Source of the DNA: Larix sibirica
Taxonomy: Eukaryota; Streptophyta; Pinopsida; Pinales; Pinaceae
Direction of reading: 5' to 3'
Assembly: GCA_004151065.3 (NCBI GenBank)
Contig: NWUY0300041299.1
Coordinates: 11,551 to 37,756, forward strand
DNA length: 26,206 bases
The notes under the pieces were generated by a model, which saw only the letters and a list, made by a program, of their open reading frames with translations, did no database searches and was not told where the DNA came from. The first letter of the stretch is position 1, and every line of letters begins with the position of its first letter. Positions 9,870 through 18,710 of the stretch are shown piece after piece. The position numbers and the translations under genes were made by a program.

Positions 9870-10152
9870 AATTTAGAAGATGAGACCAGAGTCAGGTGAT
9901 GTTTTTATATTCCGCCCAAGAAATCCTTTGATATCCAAACACACTAATTTAGAGGATAGACCTCGAGCTGAAGTTGGGCAATGTTTCATATATTATGCCC
10001 GAGAAGGCCTTCGATATTCCATCCCATAATGAAATTGAGGCATGGTGATAAAATAAGAAGAGGGTTTGAACAATTTGATTAAGAAGACAAACCCAGAGTT
10101 AAAGCCGAGGTAGGACGATGTTCTCAATATTCTACCCAAGAAAGCCTCATGG
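9870..10152. repeat. Three degenerate copies of a ~76-bp repeat
   Basis: Copies begin at 9870 (AATTTAGAAGATGAGACC), 9946 (AATTTAGAGGATAGACC) and 10072 (AATTTGATTAAGAAGACAAA). They share blocks resembling GATGTTxxTATATTCCGCCC, AAGAAAxCCT and GATATTCCA. The first two are adjacent with a 76-bp period. The third is offset by 126 bp, with unrelated sequence between. The divergence suggests an old minisatellite or the eroded inside of a larger element. Confidence 0.6.
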
Positions 10153-11927
10153 GAGAGGTTTGAAAAATGGGCACTAACGCCTCCGCCCATATCACATTAA
10201 TGACCTCATATTAATGTGTCCACCACTTAGTCAGTCAAGTCTATAGGTGCTCCTATTAATGAATCCAATGCAAGATCAGTACCCCTTAACTCACATTATG
10301 ATTGCATGCAGCTCACATAATGCCTACAACCAATAGTGGCATCATTCTGAAACCAAGGGGGTGCCATCCCATCAGACAAATTCAATCCAAAACATTATAA
10401 AAACTACATAAATTGAATTTTCGATATAGTACGAACAAGATTAATGAGGAAATTCATTCCTACATGTCCTACAAGGACATGATATTAAAAGATAGAAGTG
10501 GGTCTCATCAACCTTTTTAAGAAAATAAATACAAAGAAACCATTTGGTAATGGTATGGGATGAGTCCATTTAAGCATAATTGGAATTTATAGGTGACTCT
10601 GTATCCCAATAATGAAAATCATAAGGGAGGACCCCTTTCTTTTCAATTTCGTAAATATATGATTGAAGGAACTTTCAACTCTTCAAAGTTGGAAGGGGCT
10701 ACCAGGCAATGGATAGAGATCCTACAATGTAACTTATTTTACTCTACATTTGAATCTATTGATATTTCTTATTTCATGTTCCAATCTAATAAACTACATG
10801 CAATTGATAGTCATCTTGAAAGGTAGTTGCAAGTAGATTGGAACAACTTTGAAGCAGGAGGACAAAGATGTGCATTGGGAAGCAAGAAAAGGAGTGCAAG
10901 GAAATTGGTCTAAATGGATGACATGTCCTTCACATCCAGAACTTAAAGAGTCCAAGGTCATTTTTAGTTATTCAATATTTCCCCATCGAAACTTGGTCGT
11001 TGCCCAAATAAATTATCATATTGCATTCTAAGAATTCTATTTTCAATGTGAGACCCAACATGGCCTTTTATGTTCCAATTATATCTAACTTTTCTAAGAC
11101 TACAAGAGTAGTTTCAAAGTAAAAGGAAGACAAAAGGTCATGGAAGTTGAATCACTTCATCTTCATAACCTCTATTTTGTATAAATGTACGAACTTGGTT
11201 TGGAGAAAAGGTTCTCTATTTTGGCACACAAACTACCTTTCTAGACTGAGACTCATGAACTATTAATAATGTGGTTTTAATAAAAACTATAACAATTATC
11301 TATGGGAAAAATCTATCTTCATTTGCATGTGTGAATTTTGTAACTTATTGTATTCGTGTGCCATTGAACTAACTTTTTGTTTAGTTAATGACAACAAGCA
11401 TTAACACAATTTATTTCAATCACCACATATCTACATCAAAAGGGAATCATCCTTAAAATTATTGGAGGGCCCCAACCATCATTAATAAATTCCATGTCGA
11501 GTACAAAAGCATGCCAACCAGAACTTTCAAGCTTCATGAAAGGACTATAATAATTCAGCAAAGCTAGTAATGAATTCAATGTAGAGTATAGGAGGAATAA
11601 TCTATAATTTTAGGATTGTTGAAGATCCCTTGTAAAAGAAAAGAGTATATGCTTGAGTTTGTTGTTACTATTTGGAATTAGAAAAGTGCCTTAAACGACA
11701 TAGGAATGTTGCAATAAATTATGTCTTAGTAGCCTACATGAGTTATAGTTAAAAATGATTTTTTTATGCTACATATGATATTAATTTGCCCCATTTTGCA
11801 CATGTACCTTCATGGTATTAAAATTATGAAAGAAAATTGCCAGTATTGCAAAGATTACATGTCACCTTGAAAGAAAATAAGTACACGTCACCTTGAAAAT
11901 ACCCATATGGAAAAACTAAAAATAAAG
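10153..11927. other. Long gene-poor AT-rich stretch
   Basis: Short open frames at 10593-10826 and 10849-11031 have no recognised domain. The first opens with GTG, not ATG, directly after a TAG, so they are not supported as genes. A small tandem repeat (CATGTCACCTTGAAA at 11858 and CACGTCACCTTGAAA at 11885) is the only visible structure. Confidence 0.4.
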
Positions 11928-11939
11928 TGGCCTTTATTT

Positions 11940-12230
11940 ATAAATCGAACCTTTTTTCAGGAAGAAAAAAGCAAGTAACTTCTTATTTCATAGGGAAATC
12001 AAAGTTACAGAGTACATGCATGATATAACAATATCCGTCCTATCCCAACCCATTATGAGTTTACAAAATAGTGGCAATAAGCATCAACAAACCTGTAGCT
12101 CCCCCAAAAACACCCTCTAGGCAAACCATGACCCATTTAACAACAAACAAGTAGAAAGGATCATCAGAACAAAAACCCAAAACAGATAAAGCTACAGAAT
12201 GGCATTTACATCAAACCTAATACTCAAACA
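11940..12230 (-). mobile_element. Short LINE 3'-end copy (5'-truncated), candidate
   Basis: The left edge carries TTTTTTCAGGAAGAAAAAAG followed by AAATCAAAGTTACA. This resembles the left edge of LINE-2 (TTTTTTTCTTTTCAATAG plus AAATCAAAGTTACATA at about 3568), which is that element's 3' terminus. The stretch is flanked by TGGCCTTTATTT (11928-11939) and TGGCCTTCATTT (12231-12242), a possible 12-bp target-site duplication with one mismatch. No coding sequence remains. A severely 5'-truncated LINE insertion on the minus strand would explain this. The flanking match could be chance, and the T-run does not directly abut the left duplication. Confidence 0.45.
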
Positions 12231-12242
12231 TGGCCTTCATTT

Positions 12243-12825
12243 GGATATCATTTCGTATGGTGTTGGTCTAAACTTTGACTTACCGTGCCTTCACGTGAGA
12301 ACATATTAAATATCACTATGACGTGCTTTGGTACATTCTCTAATATGTTGGTTATGTCCATTATGTCAAGGCAATGTCGTAACATTATTTTGCAGCTATA
12401 GATGTACACTATGTAAATATGTATACTTTTTTTTTTCCTACTCCATATGCAAGCTTCCATAACCAATATTTCATTGATTTTTATTAGTTTCTAGGAATTA
12501 GGTCCTCTTTTCCTGATAGAATATAATCTCGAGGCTAATTACTATCATACAAATTCAAGCATCTATTAACTACATTTTCACTTGTGATTTGATAAATTCA
12601 TAATTGCATGATTTGAAACTTTAGTGGAAGGAGAATGTTTATTATCTATAAACATACCATGAGCTAGCATGTCCAGGAACATCGATCTCTACTATTACAT
12701 TGATGCCTCACATTTGATTATCTCTATGAAATATGTAAAGAAACAAGTTGATTGGTTAGGTATATTAATGAAATTATTCAATTGGAAAAACCATAAATGC
12801 ATGAATCTCGAACAAATGGCCTTAT
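12243..12825. other. AT-rich spacer, nothing recognised
   Basis: No coding, RNA-gene or repeat structure is visible. A T-run (12428-12437) is the only feature of note. Confidence 0.4.
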
Positions 12826-12845
12826 AAAGTGTGGTCCCTTCGCTG
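12826..12845. repeat. Target-site duplication, left copy (SINE-A)
   Basis: The 20-bp AAAGTGTGGTCCCTTCGCTG matches AAAGTGCGGTCCCTTCACTG (13002-13021) at 18 of 20 positions. Both differences are transitions. Confidence 0.85.
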
Positions 12846-13001
12846 TCAACTAAGCTTTGGTCGAGTGGTTGGGCTGTTTGTTTGTCTTCTTTTCCAGTCG
12901 GTTTCAGGTCTCACTCTTGACATGTATTTGATGTATCTGGTTGTACCTTGAGTCTCCTTGAGAATAGCAGGTGGAAATTCTTCAATGAAAAAAGAAAAAA
13001 A
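12846..13001 (+). mobile_element. tRNA-derived SINE (SINE-A)
   Basis: About 156 bp with the layout of a tRNA-derived SINE. There is an A-box-like TGGTCGAGTGGTT (12858-12870) and, 30 bp further on, a B-box-like GGTTTCAGGTC (12900-12910). A tRNA-unrelated body follows, then a tail of ATGAAAAAAGAAAAAAAAAA ending at 13001. It is bounded by a 20-bp target-site duplication with two mismatches, strong evidence for L1-style retroposition. It would have been transcribed by RNA polymerase III and codes for no protein. I do not recognise the family name. Confidence 0.85.
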
Positions 13002-13021
13002 AAAGTGCGGTCCCTTCACTG
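13002..13021. repeat. Target-site duplication, right copy (SINE-A)
   Basis: Directly follows the A-rich tail of SINE-A and matches the left copy at 18 of 20 positions. Confidence 0.85.
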
Positions 13022-13178
13022 GGACACATGCTTAGTATGAATGAATACCCACCTAGTGAAATATAGAGTTCCTTCTCCAATAGGGGCCCCGTGATAACCA
13101 TTTGATTATGAACCGTCATCTATCGAAATTGGTCTAATCTGTGGAATTGGCAAGGGTCAAAGTCCCCGCTAGATAGGT

Positions 13179-13391
13179 CAATTGAGTGTAGATCAGGTGG
13201 TTGGGAGGATGTTGTTATCCTCCCCACCTGGGTTCAAATCTCGCTTTGTGACACTTGCTCCTCGGGAGCCGAGTTTGACTATGTATTGCTTGATTGCATT
13301 AAGTGTATTTCAAGCCATAGCTTGTTTCTCTAGAATATCAGGTATCAATATTCTTTTGTGGATTAGTTTGTCGATGAACCACAATTAAAAA
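13179..13391 (+). mobile_element. tRNA-derived SINE (SINE-B)
   Basis: About 213 bp. An A-box-like stretch (GATCAGGTGGTTGGGAGG, 13191-13208) is followed by a good B box, GGTTCAAATCT (13231-13241). The body is longer than in SINE-A, but the 3' parts share an AGAATA-CAGGT-AAT-TTCTT block, so the two may belong to related families. It ends GATGAACCACAATTAAAAA, with a short A tail. Flanks CAAAGTCCCCGCTAGATAGGT (13158-13178) and CAAAGTCCGTATAGGT (13392-13407) look like a target-site duplication that suffered a 5-bp indel. An open frame across it (13182-13388) is incidental. Confidence 0.75.
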
Positions 13392-13407
13392 CAAAGTCCG
13401 TATAGGT

Positions 13408-13587
13408 GATTTGGGAGAACAAATTTACCCTTCATGCCAACAACCTGCCGATTATGAAAGACGATGTAGTTCTTTGTTATGACCAAATTGTGCACCAAAG
13501 GATCCAAATGCACATGCCACATCATAGTTCACATTAAAATGAACTAGGGTAATGATCTTAGTTAGATAACACAATGAGATACTTATG
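13408..13587. other. Spacer, nothing recognised
   Basis: Short AT-rich non-coding stretch between SINE-B and the 66-bp duplication. Confidence 0.4.
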
Positions 13588-13719
13588 ATTAATTATGATT
13601 ATTGAAGAACCTACAAGTCATAACCCTCGATAGTAACTATCTATCTAACTAGTATTAATTATGATTATTGAAGAACCTACAAGTCATAACCCTTGATAGT
13701 AACTATCTATCTACCTATT
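13588..13719. repeat. 66-bp tandem duplication, two copies
   Basis: Units 13588-13653 and 13654-13719 both begin ATTAATTATGATTATTGAAG and contain GATAGTAACTATCTATCTA. They differ at a few positions near their ends. Non-coding. Confidence 0.9.
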
Positions 13720-14220
13720 AGTTGGGGTTATTGCGATAAATGACCATTTCATGGACTCATTCTACTTCATAATTGATGTGTTCAAGGGGCAGTGACACAG
13801 TATCAAGGAATTCCTAATTGAACCGTCCACAACGGTATACATGGGTATTATTACAAGGGTATACACCACAATAATCAAACCCACAACGAAAAAAGAACAG
13901 CATGGATGTTATTATTTTGTTTTGTGTTTTAAATAGTCATACACAGTGAAAGATAATACATTTGCATCTATAGAAAATATTTGGTGACCTAATGCCAATG
14001 AAAACCAATTAGTTCGAATGTTGGCTCCTATTGATGTGAAAAATTATGTCCTTGTTATGCCTCTAGAGTCACCAAAATATAATTTCTTGATTTGCATCAC
14101 TACATGTTAGATCAGAGACTACCACTATAAATATTGTAAATCCCTTGTGTTGATACTAAGAACATTGTGGGCACTATAGTGAATTCTTCCTTGGCAAATG
14201 CTCATCGAAAAAGAATCCTC
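13720..14220. other. Gene-poor AT-rich stretch
   Basis: No coding or structural feature recognised. Confidence 0.4.
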
Positions 14221-14229
14221 AAGGAAGGT

Positions 14230-14240
14230 GCAGGTTCGAA
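14230..14240 (+). promoter_or_regulatory. Perfect Pol III B-box-like element
   Basis: GGTTCGAATCC matches the internal B-box consensus of tRNA genes (the T-loop). No convincing cloverleaf can be folded around it: the T-stem has only about three pairs and no A box stands at the right distance. It may be a tRNA or SINE relic, since an A-rich tail (AAATAAATAAATAAAAAG) ends about 225 bp downstream. Confidence 0.4.
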
Positions 14241-14297
14241 TCCTTTGAGCAAGCCAAGACATTGGACAAGCAAAGAAAGGAGATGTAGTTTCTGGGA

Positions 14298-14459
14298 ATG
14301 GTGGAAGTTTTCATGGCCATCGTACTCAACCTAATCCTCCCCATATCCTTCGTCATCCTTGGCCACACCCTCATCTCTAACTCACTTGTTTGCAAAATCC
14401 CCAAAAACAAAAGAATACATTCCAGAGGAGACTCACTTGTCCACAAAATAAATAAATAA
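14298..14459 (+). CDS. Small hydrophobic open frame, doubtful
   Basis: An ATG at 14298 opens 53 codons to a TAA at 14457-14459. The first 25 residues (MVEVFMAIVLNLILPISFVI and on) would form one membrane-spanning or signal segment, followed by a basic tail. It has no recognised family. Its last codons come from an A-rich, internally duplicated stretch, so it may simply be an open frame inside a SINE-like unit. Coding status is unproven. Confidence 0.15.
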   Translation: MVEVFMAIVLNLILPISFVILGHTLISNSLVCKIPKNKRIHSRGDSLVHKINK

Positions 14460-14484
14460 AAAGAAAAATACATTTGAGAAGCAA
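14379..14484. repeat. ~54-bp imperfect direct repeat
   Basis: CTCACTTGTTTGCAAAAT and CTCACTTGTCCACAAAAT begin two adjacent units of about 54 bp. Each ends in an A-rich segment containing AATACATT and GAG-AG. The A-rich second unit could be a retroposon tail. Confidence 0.5.
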
Positions 14485-15177
14485 CCTTGTAGACATTACG
14501 CTAACTAGACTCTAGACTAACATGAAAAATATAGAATAGAAATTGAATCATTTCAAGCATTCAAATTTCCCAATATTCATTGGTGTAGGGTTAATGCAAA
14601 TCATAAATGAAATGACAACTACACGCACGTGCAAGTGGCATAGTGACAGAGACCACCAAATAACATTTGCCACTTTTCATAGTCATTACCAAATGGAAAA
14701 AATAAAATTTTTACTATGCTTGATTTTTCCATTTTGAGGGTTCCATACAATGTATGGGATGTTTTGTACAATACCCACTAAATCTATATGTTCATATCTA
14801 TCAATACCGTCCTTTCTAATCAATGCGTAGTTCTTGCATACTTATTGTTAATGTCCTGCAAATCTCAATGGAAATGAAATCACCACAAGATGAACCAATG
14901 AAATCACCACATAGATTAATAGGGAAAAGTGAATCAAATACTCTATATCATAGTCGAGGAGTAATAAAAAACAGAAATAGGTGAGAAATAAAGTTTATGC
15001 CATAGACAAGAACTAATAAAAATAAAAATAAAAACACAATTTTATTCAAATATAATAAAATTACATTTCATAAGTACACAAAATAATTTAATTTATGTAG
15101 TACCAAAAAATGAGTAGGACAAGAGAAAATTCTCCCCAAATCAATGAAAAATAGTCCAGAATATTATATCATGGGTT
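14485..15177. other. AT-rich spacer
   Basis: No coding similarity recognised. The right end abuts the 3' tail of the LINE-3 relic. Confidence 0.4.
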
Positions 15178-15359
15178 CCTTTTCCTTTTTTTCAAGAAGA
15201 AAAAAACCGGTACTTTTGCTATTATAAAAATAAAAAAGTACAACTCTTACATCAACCTGCTTCCAGAAAAAAATATGGATTATCAATAAAAAAAGACACC
15301 TCTTAAGCCAGAATATACCATATGTCCCAAAAAAGCAGAGTATCAAAAAAACAAAAACT

Positions 15360-15472
15360 GCTTCAGTTCAGATTGAGCAAACCTAATCATCAAAAAAGGA
15401 GTCGAGCCTTGAAAACGCTTCAGTTCAGAATGAGCAAACCTAATCATCAAAAAATGGAGTCCAACCATGCAA
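15360..15472. repeat. 57-bp tandem duplication at the LINE-3 ORF2 stop
   Basis: Units begin at 15360 and 15417 with GCTTCAGTTCAGA-TGAGCAA and continue into ACCTAATCATCAAAAAA. They copy the end of ORF2, including its stop codon, and the start of the 3' UTR. Confidence 0.88.
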
Positions 15473-15910
15473 CTCTAAGTTATCATCTATCCATTCTTCC
15501 CAAACTAATAGGGGATCATCAATCTTTAGAGCCTCCTTAGAAAGAGCATGGACTGCGTCGTTTAGAGCCTCCTTGGTCAATTTTCTATTCATGAACCAAT
15601 TTCATAAGAGAAGCAATTCTCCTGCACCACTGTTGAAGAGTGATATTGTTGATTCTGAGGATATTTTTTGCCCAATCTATGACCATCTTAGAGTCACCAA
15701 AAATCCTCAATTTGTCAATACCAAAGGTAACAACAATTTTCAAGAGACACCAAAATGAGAGGAATTCAACTTTTGAATTTGTGCCTGGTCCGCAATTTCG
15801 CTATAATTTGAAGTGATGATTAGGATTTATAATCAGGAAAACCCCAGCATCCATTTGCAGCTGTTCCATCAAAATATCCAGTGGCAATATTAGAAACTTC
15901 AATAGTTTTC
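15440..15910 (-). pseudogene. LINE-3 ORF2 RNase H domain
   Basis: In element orientation the blocks are ATGYFDGTAANGCWG (first Asp, about 15890-15845), GTNSKVEFLSFWCLL (catalytic Glu present) and LRIFGDSKMVIDWAKN (second Asp present). A TAG then interrupts the frame at about 15592. Another frame carries VHALSKEAL, where DALSKEAL is expected, so the last catalytic Asp is His. It goes on to LLVWEEWIDDNLELHGWTPF and ends in FDD plus a TAG. The natural C-terminus is therefore preserved. At least two frameshifts break the domain. Confidence 0.82.
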
Positions 15911-16167
15911 AGCAAGCATTCCTTAACATTTGGAGGGGATAATGTTCTGGAAGTGTTATACATAGCAATGCTATTGTAGACAGTCTGAGAAAGGGGTATC
16001 CTTTTATCCTAAAAAATCAATACATTCCTGGTTTTCCATATAATCCATACCACAAAAGTTGGAAGAGTTTTGCGTTGAGGCTGAGATATGCACCATTAAT
16101 ATAACGCATCTTCCAAGGAAGTCGAACCCCATCTATCCTTTAAAGATAGAATGTTACAAATTGAAGA

Positions 16168-16760
16168 TCAAACAAATTTGGAGAAGGCACAGTCAATGAA
16201 AATATGTGAAACAATTTCTTCATGATTTCTGCAGAGAGAGCAAATACTGGGTCCATTCCATCCCCTACATACAAGGTTACTCCAAGTGAGAATGCAGTCT
16301 TCCATCGCCAGCCATAGTAAAAACTTTATCTTTAGTGGAATATGCCATTTCCACATTTCAATATACCACCATTTTGGAACCAGGTTGACCTGAGCATGCA
16401 CAATTGTTGAGTACACGTTTTTGGTAGAAATGGTTTCAGATTTGTTGTTGAAATACCAAACAATTCTATCTTTTGAAGAGGATAATCTAATACCAGCCAT
16501 GTTGAGATACAAAATATATTGATTCCATTCTTCAATTAAGTCATTTTCAAGGCCGATATCCTGGGCCGTAAACCAATAGCTTGAGGAGTTGCTAATCCAC
16601 CTAGGTTTCTTGATATGATCCATAGTTCTGAAACCCAATCTAGAAATATAATCACAGATTCCAGGCAAGAGAATGAAGTTTTTATCATTACCAATGTATG
16701 GATCGATTCCAATCCGTACTTTGCAACCATTTCCAATGAGCCAAGATAAGTGACTACTAA
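16168..16760 (-). pseudogene. LINE-3 ORF2 connection and zf-RVT segment
   Basis: The frame is open from about 16760 with HLSWLIGNGCKVRIGIDPYI, then FILLPGICDYISRLGFRT. It continues with KWWYIEMWKWHIPLKIKFLL, WLAMEDCILTW and the zinc-binding motif CSLCRNHEEIVSHIFIDC, all ligands kept. It ends at a stop after FSKFV (16168). The downstream RN..IF block resembles IIWKTRNVLIF at about 16040 in another reading frame. This is about 195 uninterrupted codons, the longest intact stretch of LINE-3. Confidence 0.82.
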
Positions 16761-17554
16761 ACCAAGGATAAATTTTGAGAAAACTTCTCCAAATTATTGA
16801 AGATTTTTTTTTGTTTTTTTGTTTTTTTTTTCAGATTTCTTAACCAACTGATAAGGTCATCTTTTATGTACTTTTCTTGAACAATTTCTGTCCATAATCC
16901 CGATCCAAAAATGCATCTCCACATGCTCTTTAAACACAAAGCATTGTTAAACCATAATAGATTTTTTATATTCCATCCCCTGAAATTTTTAGGAACATAT
17001 ATCCTTTCCCACTTCGTAAGGTGCATCTTACCTCCTTGAGAGTTCCCTGACCATACAAAGTTAAATATAATTTTCCTTATCATATGTATGACTGTTTTAG
17101 GAACCAAAACCAAGGAGAGCCAATATACATGCATACTAATGAGGACAACCTTCAAAAGGGTGAGTATGCCTCCCAAAGAGAGGTATTTAAAGACCCATTG
17201 ATCTATTATTTTTTCAAATCTCTTAACCAGCCAATACCAATCTGAAATCTTGTACGAATTTGGTTTTATAAAAAAACCCAGGTACTTAAACCCATTCTCA
17301 ATTGGAGACATTCCATATGGCCATAAATCAACGATATGATGAAGTATATTTTCCTCCATATTATGAAACATAAAAGAAGATTTGCTTAGGCTCATTTCCA
17401 TACTTGAGGCAGAACGAAAAAGCTTGATGATATTTGAGAGCTGTGGCCATTCCTCAATAGAACCAATACCAAAGAGTACCATAATAGGGCATACAAGTTT
17501 CTCTAATGGTGCATCATTATAGAACCAATACCAAAGAGTACCATAATGGGGCAT
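16757..17554 (-). pseudogene. LINE-3 ORF2 RT C-terminal fragment
   Basis: The frame contains CPIMVLFGIGSIEEW where a FVDDVxLFG-type motif is expected; the two catalytic Asp are absent. It then follows the normal RT order: SSMEMSLSKSSFMFHN, GMSPIENGFKYLGFFIKP, WVFKYLSLGGILTLLKVVLI, SMHVYWLSLVLVPKTVI and FRGWNIKNLLWFNNALCLKS. Near the C-terminus an A-rich insertion gives the lysine run KKKTKKQKK. The first about 25 residues repeat part of the motif region because of the 62-bp tandem duplication (17459-17582). RT activity is impossible. Confidence 0.8.
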
Positions 17555-17582
17555 AAAAGTTTCTCTAATGGTGCATCATTAT
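17459..17582. repeat. 62-bp tandem duplication at the LINE-3 5' edge
   Basis: Units 17459-17520 and 17521-17582 begin AGAACCAATACCAAAGAGTA and differ at two positions. Since 62 is not a multiple of three, the copies are read in different frames. The duplication sits exactly at the truncated RT edge of LINE-3. Confidence 0.92.
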
Positions 17583-17929
17583 AGATTACGTAAAGTTCCC
17601 TAATAGTCGTAAAAAAGGTGATAAAAAAAGCAGAAAAGTTCTCTTAATAAAGCAAAGCCACATACACATCATATACAACACAATCTATAATACTAAATCC
17701 AAAGAATACAAAATCAAAAAAAGAGGAGTGAAAATATTCATGGGGTTACTGATCTTTAAGCTCTTGAATATGCTACTACCTTGGATCTAGTTGAGGACTT
17801 GCCTTTCAAAGTTTGTCCACTTCTCCATTTCGCTCCTGGTGGGTGTGATGAAAATTTAGTGTGTTCAATACACTTTAATCTCATTGAATATGGCCCTAAT
17901 ATGAAATTTTCCATATTAATGATGCCTTA
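17583..17929. other. Spacer between LINE-3 and LINE-4
   Basis: AT-rich; no coding similarity recognised. Part of it may be the 3' UTR of LINE-4. Confidence 0.4.
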
Positions 17930-18710
17930 CATCCAATTCATCGCCACCATATAATCACCAAAAGTTTGAATTTTAGTAATCTTCTTTCCAAAGTGTCAAA
18001 CAACAATAGTTTTAGGGTTATCAATTTAACATAATTGTTTGTACTTCTATCAATGTTGGTTTTTAACTTGAAAATGTGAAAATGATTTAGATAAATCACA
18101 CCACCAATACCACAAGAGGAGCGGTCCCATTGATAAGCACCATCAAAGTAATCCCAAGCTCCCAATATCTTAATCCATTTAGCCACAACCCACCTCATAT
18201 TTTTATGGTAGATTTACTCTAAATTGGACATTGGAGAGGAAGTATATATCTATTATCAAATAGGCTTGCATTTTGAGCCAACCACATACCCTAGGCAACT
18301 ATCATAGGAATAGATTTGAGGTTTTTTAGGGTTGAATTAGTTCACCAATATATTAGACTATCTTCAATAGTGACTCCATTCCAAGCATCTCTTATGGCTA
18401 TAAGCTCTCCTAACTCGTTCCATACCTGATGGGTATATGAACATGAAATCAAGAGATGACTAATAGTTTCCTCTTGAACTTTGAACACTGGTCATTTGTT
18501 GGGTCATGCTTGTTTCTCTTTTGGATGGATTCCTAGGTAAGGGATTTATTTTCCAAAGCAAGCCAATAAATATATGATCTTTCAATAAACATCTAGACCT
18601 ACAAATATCTTTCCACCACGAAAGAGCCTTATCTACCCCTGCAACTTCACAAAAAATCATATATCCAACTTTCAAAGTATATATTCATCTACTTAGATTT
18701 TTGGACTGGA
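17930..18710 (-). pseudogene. LINE-4 ORF2 fragment: zf-RVT and RNase H
   Basis: A minus-strand L1-type remnant of a subfamily different from LINE-1 to -3. The zf-RVT part shows LSWWKDICRSRCLLKDHIFI (about 18615-18560) and, in another frame, QEETISHLLISCSYTHQVW. Next comes a block resembling LKNLKSIPMIVA*GMWLAQN with NASLFDN. The RNase H part starts WDYFDGAYQWDRSSCGIGG at about 18155 (first Asp kept). It continues HIFKLKTNIDRSTNNYVKL, where Lys replaces the expected catalytic Glu. The GDS block is lost to a frameshift before the stop at 17938. The entire RT is missing. Confidence 0.75.

Larger units (their letters stand above)
15178..17582 (-). mobile_element. 5'-truncated L1-type LINE relic (LINE-3)
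   Basis: A minus-strand LINE fragment: C-terminal RT, connection, zf-RVT, complete RNase H end and 3' UTR. The ORF2 stop (TAG at 15442-15440) is preserved after WTPFFDD. The left end has a T-rich/A-rich hairpin (CCTTTTTTTCAAGAAG then AAAAAAACCGG, about 15184-15212) like the other LINE termini. The right (5') end lies at a 62-bp tandem duplication just where the RT catalytic motif should be. It carries two internal duplications and a T-rich insertion at about 16806-16832. Confidence 0.85.

Noticed and set aside
10593-11031. Two consecutive plus-strand frames that could be a small gene
   Set aside because: The first frame has no ATG at its start and follows a stop directly; neither shows a known motif or a splice-site pair I can support.
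13182-13388. 68-codon plus-strand frame
   Set aside because: It lies within SINE-B, which explains the sequence; not a protein gene.
14222-14260. tRNA gene suggested by GGTTCGAATCC
   Set aside because: No acceptor or anticodon arm can be folded and no A box sits at the correct spacing; kept only as a B-box-like element.
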